Below are positions 1 to 7,037 of a DNA stretch of 36,964 nt, one piece after another. The notes beneath the pieces are model-generated. The model searched no databases. It had not been told where the DNA came from and saw only the letters and a program-made list of their open reading frames with translations. Each line of letters begins with the position of its first letter. Within the stretch, counting starts at the first letter, position 1. This DNA is from JBBITW01 sp037440525. Lineage in GTDB: Bacteria; Desulfobacterota; BSN033; UBA1163. A program made the position numbers and the translations under genes. The stretch covers positions 1 through 36,964 of the forward strand of contig JBBITW010000011.1 of assembly GCA_037440525.1 (NCBI GenBank), written 5' to 3'.

Positions 1-110
1 TCTATAGAATTCAAATCCGTATAAAATATAGATTCTTCGGCTAAAGCCTAAGAATAACATTACGACAAAGCCTCCTCAAGGAAAGGGGATTAAGGTGAGG
101 GGGATGAGCT
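1..110. repeat. Composite intergenic repeat, copy A
   Basis: This stretch shares long near-identical pieces with other gaps in the window. Positions about 1-34 recur in inverted orientation near 6770-6806 (key word TCTATAGAATTCAAA), 57-74 (ACATTACGACAAAGCCTC) recurs directly at 17043-17060, and the GTGAGGGGGAT stretch at 90-110 recurs inverted near 6677-6690 and 16875. A small hairpin (ATTCTT/AAGAAT arms) lies at 31-54. Short open frames crossing it (76-366 minus, 95-301 plus) look accidental because they follow the repeat sequence. No transposase is visible, so it would be non-autonomous if mobile. Confidence 0.75.
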
Positions 111-290
111 CCTGCCTGAGGCAGGCAAGAGCAAATACCGATAATAATATGGCACCATTGATTAATACCCTGAAAATGCTTATTTCTCTCTTAAACGATT
201 GTAAGCAATCTACATTCTCATTGTCCGCATTCGAAGGGTTTGGAACCCTACCTTCCCAGTCATTTAAGGACTTTTTCAGAAATCTCAAAA
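111..290. repeat. Short inverted-repeat element end with palindrome
   Basis: Positions about 205-285 are the reverse complement of the left end of the element at 15051-15216; shared words include TCCGCATTCGAAGGGTTTGG, ACTTTTTCAG and CCCAGTCATT. A CCTGCCTGAGGCAGG palindrome at 113-128 has a counterpart inside the 15.1-kb element. This is read as a partial or diverged copy of the same miniature element. Confidence 0.65.
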
Positions 291-297
291 AAATAAC

Positions 298-327
298 TTG
301 ACAAATCTCCCTTTTTAAAAAGATAAT
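298..327 (+). promoter_or_regulatory. Candidate sigma70-type promoter
   Basis: A perfect TTGACA at 298-303 is followed 18 bases later by GATAAT at 322-327. It is the best promoter-like match upstream of the 762-4910 operon but lies more than 400 bases from the first start codon, so a long leader would be implied. It abuts the end of a repeat element, which may have supplied it. This is pattern matching only. Confidence 0.35.
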
Positions 328-431
328 TATAAACGTAAATAAGGAAACTAAATCATCCCTAAACATACCACCATGAGGATTCGAGGGAAATGCTCAAGAA
401 TTACTTAGAAAATAAGAGTCGCTGGTTTGAG

Positions 432-467
432 GGCAAAGGTTAGGAAACAGGCTTCCTAACCTTTGCC
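432..467. terminator. Perfect 15-bp hairpin in the 5' gap
   Basis: Arms GGCAAAGGTTAGGAA (432-446) and TTCCTAACCTTTGCC (453-467) pair perfectly around a 6-base loop. It could terminate transcription arriving from the left edge, or act as an attenuator or stabiliser in the leader of the downstream operon if the promoter at 298-327 is real. It resembles the hairpin at 6985-7026 (shared GGTTAGGAA core), so it may simply belong to the repeat family. Only a short T-rich stretch follows it. Confidence 0.5.
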
Positions 468-761
468 TTAACTTAAATATTTTTATTCTTCGTGGTAGGC
501 CAAACGGCCATGACAACTACAAAGAATTATCTATTAATAATAAAGAAGAAAACTCGCTTAAAAATACCTAAATTGAGCAATTTTTTGAAAAGTCTTTAGA
601 TTAATAGTTATTGTCTGCCTTCCGCAGGCAGGGGTTTCACCTCGAATATAAAATTACTGACTTTTTCAAAGAGAGGTTTTCATAAATCCATCAAAAAGGA
701 GGTGATTAATTAATATATTGAATTATTCTTTTAAAAATCAAAAGAAAGGAGGTAATCAGAG
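468..761. other. Gene-free leader with two Shine-Dalgarno sequences
   Basis: No gene is supported here. A diverged inverted-repeat fragment (CTGACTTTTTCA, CTGCCTTCCGCAGGCAG) lies at about 600-680. A very strong ribosome-binding sequence AAAGGAGGTGAT near 696-707 has no long frame behind it; the only nearby frame is a 16-codon one from TTG at 718 that runs over the start of the next gene. The second one, AAAGGAGGT at 745-753, serves the gene at 762. Confidence 0.6.
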
Positions 762-2609
762 ATGGTAGAGAAAAAGGGTTTTCCAATGCCACTTGAAGTA
801 GAGTATCCCAAGGAACTCGAAGGCTGGGAAGAGATGTATCCACCGAATTATATATTCAGCCAGGAGAGGAAGGAATGGGAAGAAAAACATTTTTGGTATC
901 ACGACAAAATCCATGCCCCGGAGCCAATGTACCCTCTGGATCTCATCTTTCACGAAGCATGGCAGATTGCTCTTTCTCAGTATACAACAAGGGTCTTCTG
1001 CATCCCCCCTGCCCAGGGGGTATCTCAAAGGATGGTGGGCTGTTATATGTATATTACCCCTGTTTCTCCACCTCCTCAGGAATTGATTGGAGAGAAGGCT
1101 GAATTATTTCAGAAGCGTGTCTTCTATATATTTGACCATTATGATGCCCTCTGGGGGATGTGGTTAAAAAAGTTTAGGCCTTTGGGTGAGGAAATGAATA
1201 ATATTAAAGTGCCCAAAGAGCTACCAAAATTTGAGCCTGATGATACAGTATTTCCAGAACCAAGAGGTTATTATACATCTTATGAATTGATGGATGCATG
1301 GGATAGACTTGTCAATTTAATGATCAAAGGGTGGCAGTATCACTTCCAGTATCTTAACCTGGCCTACCTTGCCTATCTCCTTTTTACCGATACCTGCAGG
1401 AAGCTATTCCCAGGCATAAGCGAATCAACAATCGGAAAACTTGTAGCAGGTGCTTATGTTCAAATGTTTAAACCTGAAGAGGAACTTTGCAGGCTTGCCA
1501 GACTTGCCACCTCAATCCCTGAGGTTGCAAGGGTGCTAAAAAGTGATCTGCCTGTAGAAAAGAAGATCGAGACTTTGAAAAAGTCTGCTGAAGGTAGTGA
1601 CTGGATTGTGGAGTATGAAAAATCTAAGGATCCCTGGTTCTATGTTTCGTGTGGAAGTGGGTGGTTCCATTACGAGGGAAGCTGGACCACAAAACCAGAG
1701 ATCCCATTCGGATACCTCAAGAGTTATGTGGAAAGAATTGAAAGGGGAGAAAAGATTGAAAGGGATCTTCTTGGAATAGACAAAGCCAGGGCAGAACTCG
1801 CAGAGGAATATAGAAAATTGATAAAGACCGATGAGGATAGAAAATCCTTTGATGATACCTATAAAGCGGTCCGTACAATCTATAAATATGCAGAGGATCA
1901 CCTCTTCTGGGTGGAACACTGGTTCCATACGATATGGTTTGAAAAGGTGCGGGAATTTGGACGCATTTTTGTAAAACATGGAATGCTAAAAAATATTGAT
2001 GATATCTTTCTCTTCAACCGCTTTGAGGTCCCATATATTATAGAAGATCTGGTGACTACATGGGCGCTTGGAGAAGGTGTTCCATCAAGATTCAAATACT
2101 GGCAGAGTAAGGCAGAGAAGAGAAAGAGAATATTAGAATCTGCAAAGAAGTGGGCACCCATCCCAGCACTTGGGACACCACCTGAAGAAGTGGCTGAGCC
2201 ATTTACAGTAATGCTATGGGGTATTACCACTGAGAAGGTAAACGAATGGCTTAAGGGTGTTGCCCTTGTCCCTGAAGAGGTAACAGAACTTAAAGGATTT
2301 GCATCATCTGCAGGAATCGTTGAGGGAAAAGTGAGGGTAGTTAAACTCCTCGAAGAAATCACCACGATTGAGCAGGGCGAAATCCTTGTCTGTCCAACAA
2401 CCAACCCTGCATGGGCCCCTGTTTTTACAAAGATAAAGGCCTCTATTACAGATATCGGGGGCTTAACAAGCCATGCTGCAATTGTATGTAGAGAATATGG
2501 AATCCCTTCTGTTACTGGAACTGGAGTGGCTACTTCGGTTCTCAAGACAGGGGATACCGTAAGGGTAGATGGGAATACAGGAATTGTAAAAATATTAAAG
2601 CGAGGCTAA
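762..2609 (+). CDS. PEP-utilising-enzyme subunit with phospho-His swivelling domain, phenylphosphate synthase alpha-like
   Basis: The 615-residue protein has a C-terminal phosphohistidine domain of the PEP-synthase/PPDK family, with the signature GGLTSHAAIV at 566-575 and predicted phospho-acceptor His571. The first roughly 490 residues form a large Trp/Tyr-rich domain in the position of the substrate-binding region in phenylphosphate synthase PpsA and rifampin phosphotransferase. There is no ATP-grasp domain; that is supplied by the next gene. Size and split (about 70 plus 40 kDa) match the alpha/beta pair of phenylphosphate synthase, which turns phenol and ATP into phenylphosphate, AMP and phosphate. 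The substrate here is unknown: neither a CBS-type PpsC nor a UbiD-type phenylphosphate carboxylase is in the window. The ATG is supported by AAAGGAGGT at 745-753. It is the first gene of a three-gene operon. Confidence 0.82.
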   Translation: MVEKKGFPMPLEVEYPKELEGWEEMYPPNYIFSQERKEWEEKHFWYHDKIHAPEPMYPLDLIFHEAWQIALSQYTTRVFCIPPAQGVSQRMVGCYMYITPVSPPPQELIGEKAELFQKRVFYIFDHYDALWGMWLKKFRPLGEEMNNIKVPKELPKFEPDDTVFPEPRGYYTSYELMDAWDRLVNLMIKGWQYHFQYLNLAYLAYLLFTDTCRKLFPGISESTIGKLVAGAYVQMFKPEEELCRLARLATSIPEVARVLKSDLPVEKKIETLKKSAEGSDWIVEYEKSKDPWFYVSCGSGWFHYEGSWTTKPEIPFGYLKSYVERIERGEKIERDLLGIDKARAELAEEYRKLIKTDEDRKSFDDTYKAVRTIYKYAEDHLFWVEHWFHTIWFEKVREFGRIFVKHGMLKNIDDIFLFNRFEVPYIIEDLVTTWALGEGVPSRFKYWQSKAEKRKRILESAKKWAPIPALGTPPEEVAEPFTVMLWGITTEKVNEWLKGVALVPEEVTELKGFASSAGIVEGKVRVVKLLEEITTIEQGEILVCPTTNPAWAPVFTKIKASITDIGGLTSHAAIVCREYGIPSVTGTGVATSVLKTGDTVRVDGNTGIVKILKRG

Positions 2610-2618
2610 TAGAATTTT

Positions 2619-2681
2619 TTGGAATAATGGAGCGATGCAGTAATGAGTAAATCCTCTTCTCCCATTGCTTCATTATTCCAA
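2619..2681 (+). promoter_or_regulatory. Intercistronic stem-loop
   Basis: Arms TTGGAATAATGGAGC (2619-2633) and GCTTCATTATTCCAA (2667-2681) pair over 15 bp with one G-U pair, enclosing a 33-base loop. It lies 9 bases after one stop codon and ends just before the ribosome-binding site (GGGAG, 2684-2688) of the next gene. It is not followed by a T run, so it looks more like an mRNA stability, processing or translation-balancing element between the two enzyme subunits than a terminator. The function is inferred. Confidence 0.6.
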
Positions 2682-2695
2682 AAGGGAGATTTACT

Positions 2696-3763
2696 ATGCC
2701 CTATACTTTATGGTTCGATAAAGCTGGCAAAGAGGCGTTGGCGTTGATAGGGGGGAAAAATGCAAGCCTCGGCGAATTGATCAAAGCCGATATCCCGGTC
2801 CCTCCTGGTTTCTCTGTGACAACAGAAGCCTATAACGAATTTCTATCTATAGGTGGGGTAAAGGAAAATATCTTAGAGATTCTTTCCCGAATTGATATTC
2901 AAAATGTGACTTCCATAGAGAATGGTTCAAAAATAATTCAAAATTTAATAAGTAACACCCCATTACCTAAAAAGATAGAAGAGGAGATAAGATCCAATTA
3001 CCAAATACTTTCTGAAATATTTGATCATCCTGATATACCTGTAGCTGTCCGCTCAAGCGCCACAGCAGAAGATCTTCCCGGAGCAAGCTTTGCAGGACAG
3101 CAGGATACATTCCTCTGGGTTCAGGGGATTGATGAGGTTCTAAAAAGGATTAAATCCTGTATGGCAAGCCTCTTTACACCAAGGGCAATTTCATATAGGG
3201 CCAAGATGGGATTCCCTCATGAAAAAGTTCTGATAAGTGTAGGCATTCAGAAGATCGTTGATGCCAGGTCAGCAGGTGTGATGTTTACATTAAATCCACT
3301 CAATGGCGATCCATCAAAGGTTGTCATAGAAGGAAACTGGGGACTGGGAGAAACCGTTGTCTCAGGGCTTTGCAATCCTGATAAGTTTGTCGTTGATAAG
3401 GTGACAATGGAGATAGAAAGAGAAATATCAATAAAAGGGATTGAATGTATCTTTGATCCTAAAACTCGAGAAGTCATTCATTCAGATATTCCTCACCAGC
3501 GCCGTGAAATCCCGTGTATCGAAGATGAAGAAATTCTTGAACTTTTGAGATATGCAAAAAAGATTGAGCAATATTATGGCACTCCTCAGGACATTGAATG
3601 GGCCATAGACAAACAAAGGCCCTTTCCTTTCAATATATTCATCCTTCAAAGCCGGCCTGAAACTATATGGGGTCAGAAGAAAAAGGAACCCATCCTCGGG
3701 AAGAAAAGTGCTTACGAACTCCTGATGGAAAAGGCATTAAAGCCAATAAAAATTGGTTCTTAA
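2696..3763 (+). CDS. ATP-grasp subunit of a split PEP-synthase-like phosphotransferase (phenylphosphate synthase beta-like)
   Basis: The 355-residue protein corresponds to the N-terminal ATP-binding half of PEP synthase. Visible motifs are GGKNASLGEL (19-28), VPPGF (35-39), RSSATAEDLP (119-128), SFAGQQDTF (131-139), a GVMFTLNP segment, GNWGLGETVVSG, and the terminal EWAID and LQSRPE motifs typical of the PPDK N-terminal domain. It lacks both the phosphohistidine and PEP/pyruvate domains, so it must work with a partner; the preceding gene encodes the missing His domain. By family knowledge it would bind Mg-ATP and pass a phosphate to His571 of that partner, releasing AMP and Pi. It starts at ATG 2696 behind GGGAG, after an intercistronic stem-loop. 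Length is close to that of phenylphosphate synthase beta (about 40 kDa). Confidence 0.85.
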   Translation: MPYTLWFDKAGKEALALIGGKNASLGELIKADIPVPPGFSVTTEAYNEFLSIGGVKENILEILSRIDIQNVTSIENGSKIIQNLISNTPLPKKIEEEIRSNYQILSEIFDHPDIPVAVRSSATAEDLPGASFAGQQDTFLWVQGIDEVLKRIKSCMASLFTPRAISYRAKMGFPHEKVLISVGIQKIVDARSAGVMFTLNPLNGDPSKVVIEGNWGLGETVVSGLCNPDKFVVDKVTMEIEREISIKGIECIFDPKTREVIHSDIPHQRREIPCIEDEEILELLRYAKKIEQYYGTPQDIEWAIDKQRPFPFNIFILQSRPETIWGQKKKEPILGKKSAYELLMEKALKPIKIGS

Positions 3764-3797
3764 TCTTTCTACACTTTATTAAAAGGAGGTGAATTTT

Positions 3798-4910
3798 ATG
3801 GGAAATGAAAAAATACCAGAAAAGATTGGTATTGGTCCATCCGGGAGGGGTGGAGGATTGATTCAATTCATTCTGTTTACAATCCTCGGGATTCTCATCT
3901 TTGTCTATGGTATCTCTTCTTCGGCAATTGTTTTGAAGATCATCCCTGCAACACTCATTATGCTCATAGCACTTGGACACCTTGTTCTTTTAGGTGATAA
4001 TTGGCCATGGGCTCCTCCGAGAGGAAATTGGACACCTGCCAAATCCCGTCTAATTCCAGGAATAGGTATGACAATCCTCTGGGGCATCTTCACTTTCGCA
4101 ATCTTGCTCTTCATAAAATTCATCTACCCAAAATGGGTGGTAGGTCCACTATATCTCTGGTTTGGGGTAATTGGATTCTGGGCTACACTTTTATACGGAG
4201 TGGTTTGGGGTGGATGGCCTTTTAAAGCTAAACTTCATCCATGGGGCACGATGGCTGCGAGTTTCATTATTGTCATGATCGTGTCCATACTTATATGGAA
4301 CTTTTTGACAAATCTTGATGGGACACCACTTGCTGATACACCAATAAATCATAAAGGACCTTTAAATGTGAATTGGCTGACAGGATATCTCGTATGGGCC
4401 ATTGCATGGTTCTTCGTTTTCAGTCCTGTCTTTACTACTCAAGGATGGCCTTTTGGGAAATGGGGACATCCCGGTGCAGCCATTGGTCAAACAATCCTTG
4501 CCCATATCTTAGCCTATATCTTCTGGGAAGGAAGTTTAGGCCTTGGCCTGAGCCCTACATTCTCCTTTGCTGGTATAGGTTCATCACTCATTTTTTGGTC
4601 TTTAGTACACTCCTGGCATTTACAATTCTGGGGAGTTACAAAATATACACACTTTAAAAGGGCCATTTCAGCATTCATACTTCAGCTCATCATTATTGTC
4701 ATCTGGATCATAATCCTTACGCTTATTCTTGGCCCTAAAGCCAGTGCTATTGCTACTGAGAAACTACCTGCAGATATTAATATCCTCATCATCTACCTTA
4801 ATCTCTGTATTGTCGCACCAGGCCTGATTGCACACAACGCCTTCTGGTTGAGATGGCCATTGACACTCCCAAACCCACCAGGAACCCCTCCGCCAGATCA
4901 ATCTACATAA
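3798..4910 (+). CDS. Polytopic membrane protein with repeated Trp-Pro motifs, unknown function
   Basis: The 370-residue protein has about ten hydrophobic segments and no family I recognise. It seems to be built from repeated units of two membrane segments ending in a Trp-Pro motif: GDNWPW (W69-P70), GGWPF (W140-P141), QGWPF (W217-P218) and LRWPL (W353-P354), with a degenerate unit near W278. Spacings are 71, 77 and 136 (2 x 68) residues. Loops carry conserved-looking His-Pro pairs (HPWG, GHPG). The C-terminus is Pro-rich. ATG 3798 is preferred over GTG 3789 because the latter overlaps the AAAGGAGGTG ribosome-binding site. It begins 34 bases after the ATP-grasp subunit and ends just before a terminator, so it is co-transcribed with the phosphotransferase. 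It may import or anchor its substrate; that is inference. Confidence 0.75.
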   Translation: MGNEKIPEKIGIGPSGRGGGLIQFILFTILGILIFVYGISSSAIVLKIIPATLIMLIALGHLVLLGDNWPWAPPRGNWTPAKSRLIPGIGMTILWGIFTFAILLFIKFIYPKWVVGPLYLWFGVIGFWATLLYGVVWGGWPFKAKLHPWGTMAASFIIVMIVSILIWNFLTNLDGTPLADTPINHKGPLNVNWLTGYLVWAIAWFFVFSPVFTTQGWPFGKWGHPGAAIGQTILAHILAYIFWEGSLGLGLSPTFSFAGIGSSLIFWSLVHSWHLQFWGVTKYTHFKRAISAFILQLIIIVIWIIILTLILGPKASAIATEKLPADINILIIYLNLCIVAPGLIAHNAFWLRWPLTLPNPPGTPPPDQST

Positions 4911-4912
4911 CA

Positions 4913-4948
4913 AAATAAGCCCTGAGAGAGCTTTCTCAGGGCTTATTT
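4913..4948 (+). terminator. Rho-independent-type terminator
   Basis: Arms AAATAAGCCCTGAGA (4913-4927) and TCTCAGGGCTTATTT (4934-4948) pair perfectly over 15 bp with a 6-base loop. The hairpin starts 3 bases after the stop codon of the membrane-protein gene, and its 3' arm ends in TTATTT. It closes the 762-4910 operon and separates it from the gene at 5037. Confidence 0.85.
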
Positions 4949-5036
4949 ATTAACTATCCAACATTGTTTTTAATGCCTGATTAAGACTTGCATAGTTTGA
5001 TAAAATTTGTTTTAATTCAAATCTGAGGTAAAAAAC

Positions 5037-6074
5037 TTGAACTCTGGAAAACTCGAGATCACTCTTCTTAATAAACTTTTAAGGAGATACACTCTACTCG
5101 ACTCCCATGTAGTTATTGGTCCGAAGATAGGTGAAGATGCAGCTGTAATTGATCTTGGCAGAAACATTCATTATTATTTTGTTTTAACTTCAGATCCTAT
5201 AACATTTACATCAGAAGAGATTGGGTACTATGGAGTAGTGGTCAACATAAATGATACCGCTACAAGGGGGGCCATTCCAAAATGGTTTTTAGCAACACTT
5301 TTATTTCCGGAGATCGGAACGGAGCAAAAACTGATAAAAAAGATCTTTCGTCAGATCCACGAGACATGTCGTCGTTTCAATGTTTCTTTCATCGGAGGCC
5401 ATACAGAGATAACCCCTGGTTTGGAAAAAGTGATTCTTTCAGGCCATATGGTTGGAGTAGTTAAAAAAGATAGTCTCGTAAAAACGAGCGGGGCAAGAGC
5501 AGGGGATATACTTCTTCTCGCAAAAGGAATCTGTATAGAAGGGACCTCAATTATTGCGAGGGAGAGGGAAAAAGAGCTTTTAAAGAGAGGAATCCCTTTA
5601 TCTTTGATCAATAAGGCAAAGGCGTTTATCTTTAATCCGGGGATTGATGTACTTAGGGCATCTCAAATTGCCTGTAAAACCGTATCAGTCCACTCCATGC
5701 ACGATCCAACAGAGGGAGGTCTGGTCAATGGGATAATCGAGATGGCAATGGCCTCAAAAAAAGAGTTTGAAGTCGATTTAAATAAAGTCTTTATCTATAA
5801 AGAATCTCAAATCCTTTGCCGTGAATTTGGACTTGATCCCTTCAGAGTGATATCCTCAGGTGCATTGCTATTAACCATATCGCCGAAAGACCTTACTCCC
5901 CTTCAAAAGGCCTTCAGAAAAGCCTCCATACCCCTAAGTGTGATTGGATATGTGAGGAAAGGCCCTTCAAGGGTATTGGCAAAGGATGGAAAGATGTATC
6001 AAGAATTAAAACCAATTTCAGGCGATGAGATATTGAAGATCGATTCCAATTTAAAAATTTCCACTTTCTTTTAA
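5037..6074 (+). CDS. AIR synthase-related protein, HypE-like
   Basis: The 345-residue protein belongs to the PurM/HypE/SelD/ThiL ATP-binding superfamily: IGEDAAVID (31-39), a TSDPIT segment, VNINDTATRGA (69-79), and a C-terminal half with HDPTEGGLVNGI, as in HypE-type AIRS proteins. HypE proteins end in a catalytic Cys (usually PRIC) that receives the carbamoyl group; this protein ends in ...ISTFF with no such Cys, so it is unlikely to be a working HypE for NiFe hydrogenase cyanide ligands. No other hyp gene is present. It starts at TTG 5037 with GAGGT 8 bases upstream. It precedes a ferredoxin and a small CxxC protein and probably shares an operon with them. The substrate is unknown; an ATP-dependent activation reaction is the family expectation. 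Confidence 0.75.
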   Translation: MNSGKLEITLLNKLLRRYTLLDSHVVIGPKIGEDAAVIDLGRNIHYYFVLTSDPITFTSEEIGYYGVVVNINDTATRGAIPKWFLATLLFPEIGTEQKLIKKIFRQIHETCRRFNVSFIGGHTEITPGLEKVILSGHMVGVVKKDSLVKTSGARAGDILLLAKGICIEGTSIIAREREKELLKRGIPLSLINKAKAFIFNPGIDVLRASQIACKTVSVHSMHDPTEGGLVNGIIEMAMASKKEFEVDLNKVFIYKESQILCREFGLDPFRVISSGALLLTISPKDLTPLQKAFRKASIPLSVIGYVRKGPSRVLAKDGKMYQELKPISGDEILKIDSNLKISTFF

Positions 6075-6106
6075 ATATAATTTTGTTATATAATAATGGA
6101 GGGAAT

Positions 6107-6421
6107 ATGATAGCAAACTATGGGTTTAAAGATGGTTCAGGAGATTGGTTTATCACTATCGATACGGACAAGTGCAATGGCTGTGGTAAGTGTGTGGATG
6201 CCTGTCCAGAAAAGATACTCGAAGTTGGCCCTGATGAATACGATATATTCCGTGAAGAACCTGTGGTTACGGTAAAGCATGATGAACGAAAGAAATTGCG
6301 CTACAGTTGTGCTCCATGCAGACCTGGTTTTGGTGAAGCCCCGACACCCTGTGTCGGATCCTGTGAATCAAAAGCAATCTCTCATTCTGAGGGATGGAAG
6401 ATTTTATATGGAAGGACATAG
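6107..6421 (+). CDS. Two-cluster ferredoxin with an expanded second motif
   Basis: The 104-residue protein has a classical 4Fe-4S motif at C23-C26-C29-C33 (CxxCxxCxxxCP) and a second set C68-C71-C82-C86 with spacing Cx2Cx10Cx3C. An insertion between the second and third Cys is known from Alvin/YfhL-type 2[4Fe-4S] ferredoxins, which have very low potential clusters. Here the residues around it (CRPGFGEAP, AISHSEGW) suggest a distinct subfamily. ATG 6107 is chosen over TTG 6083 because GGAGGG at 6098-6103 is ideally placed for it. It lies between the HypE-like gene and the 69-residue gene and probably provides electrons for their reaction. Confidence 0.8.
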   Translation: MIANYGFKDGSGDWFITIDTDKCNGCGKCVDACPEKILEVGPDEYDIFREEPVVTVKHDERKKLRYSCAPCRPGFGEAPTPCVGSCESKAISHSEGWKILYGRT

Positions 6422-6427
6422 GGTAAT

Positions 6428-6637
6428 ATGTCGCGAGAAGAAGAACTTAAGAAAGAAGGATGGGAGAAGCGATTCACAATAGATGAGCCACGTCTCTCCG
6501 AAGCTGTTGAGCAGTATAAAGAACTTGGCTTTGAAGTCTTTCTCGAACCAGTCGATCTCTCTTCTGAAGAATGTACTACCTGTATGAAAGCGGACGCGGA
6601 TCGCTACAAAACCATCTATATCCGTAAAAGAGATTAA
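6428..6637 (+). CDS. Small conserved-looking CxxC protein, unknown function
   Basis: This 69-residue acidic protein begins 6 bases after the ferredoxin stop and ends the plus-strand unit. It has an N-terminal helical, charged part (MSREEELKKEGW), a central segment (EQYKELGFEVFLEP) and a C-terminal ECTTCMKADADRYKTIYIRK block with C52-x2-C55, which could bind a metal or accept a sulfur or thiol adduct. Compact charged composition and tight spacing to its neighbour argue that it is real. I do not recognise a named family. A partner or carrier role for the ferredoxin/HypE-like pair is a guess. Confidence 0.6.
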   Translation: MSREEELKKEGWEKRFTIDEPRLSEAVEQYKELGFEVFLEPVDLSSEECTTCMKADADRYKTIYIRKRD

Positions 6638-6681
6638 AATCTAATTATTACTCGGAACAATTAAATCTTGACAATTATCCC

Positions 6682-6984
6682 CCTCACCTCAGTTGCGAGT
6701 CGTACCGAGCTCCCCTCTCCCCGATGAGGCCATCTCATAATTTCATTCTGAGGCTAAAGCCTCAGAATCTATGTTTTATAAGGGTTTGAATTCTATAGAT
6801 TCCTCGCTTCGCTCGGAATAACACCACTTTGTGTCATTTCGAGGCGTTAGCCGAGAAATCTTTCCTAAGGTTCCTCGCTTCGCTCGGAATGACAGGAAAA
6901 GGAGACTCGGAATGACAGAAAAAGGAGACTCGGAATGATAAACATCGCATACACCTCATTTCGACACAGTCCCAATGCGTGGGA
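6682..6984. repeat. Composite intergenic repeat, copy B (inverted relative to 1-110 and 16.9-17.07 kb)
   Basis: This gap has no gene. It holds a perfect hairpin (ATTCTGAGGCT/AGCCTCAGAAT, 6745-6768), an inverted match to positions 1-34 (around 6770-6806), and a unit whose ends read GTCATTTCGAG...CTCGGAATGAC (about 6834-6893) enclosing GAGGCGTTAGCCGAGAAATC and CCTCGCTTCGCTCGG. Two further tandem copies of GGAGACTCGGAATGA follow. The tail (6949-6973) is the reverse complement of 16.92-16.94 kb and of the window's right end. Gene-free intergenic repeats with CTCGCTTCGCTCGGAATGAC cores are widespread in bacterial genomes. Confidence 0.8.
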
Positions 6985-7026
6985 GAGGGTTAAGGTTAGG
7001 AAGCCGGACTCTTAGCCTTAACCCTC
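6985..7026. terminator. Hairpin between convergent genes
   Basis: GAGGGTTAAGGTTA (6985-6998) pairs with TAGCCTTAACCCTC (7013-7026) at 13 of 14 positions around a 14-base loop. It lies between the plus-strand gene ending at 6637 and the minus-strand gene ending at 7038, 11 bases beyond the latter's stop, so it can serve as a bidirectional terminator. Confidence 0.6.
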
Positions 7027-7037
7027 ACTCTTATTTT

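Noticed and set aside
76..366. Open frames on both strands in the first 370 bases
   Set aside because: They run through repeat and palindrome sequence, lack ribosome-binding sites and have no protein-like composition.
762..3763. Calling the pair phenol-carboxylation genes ppsA and ppsB outright
   Set aside because: The architecture agrees, but the PpsC subunit and phenylphosphate carboxylase genes are missing from the window, so the substrate cannot be assigned.
3789..3797. GTG start for the Trp-Pro membrane protein
   Set aside because: The GTG lies inside the ribosome-binding site that is well placed for ATG 3798.
5037..6074. Calling this gene hypE
   Set aside because: The C-terminal acceptor Cys of HypE is absent and no other hydrogenase maturation gene is near.
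6890..6945. Tandem GGAGACTCGGAATGA units as a possible CRISPR remnant
   Set aside because: Only two to three units with about 23-base period and no distinct spacers; the same units occur in another intergenic repeat copy and no cas gene is present.
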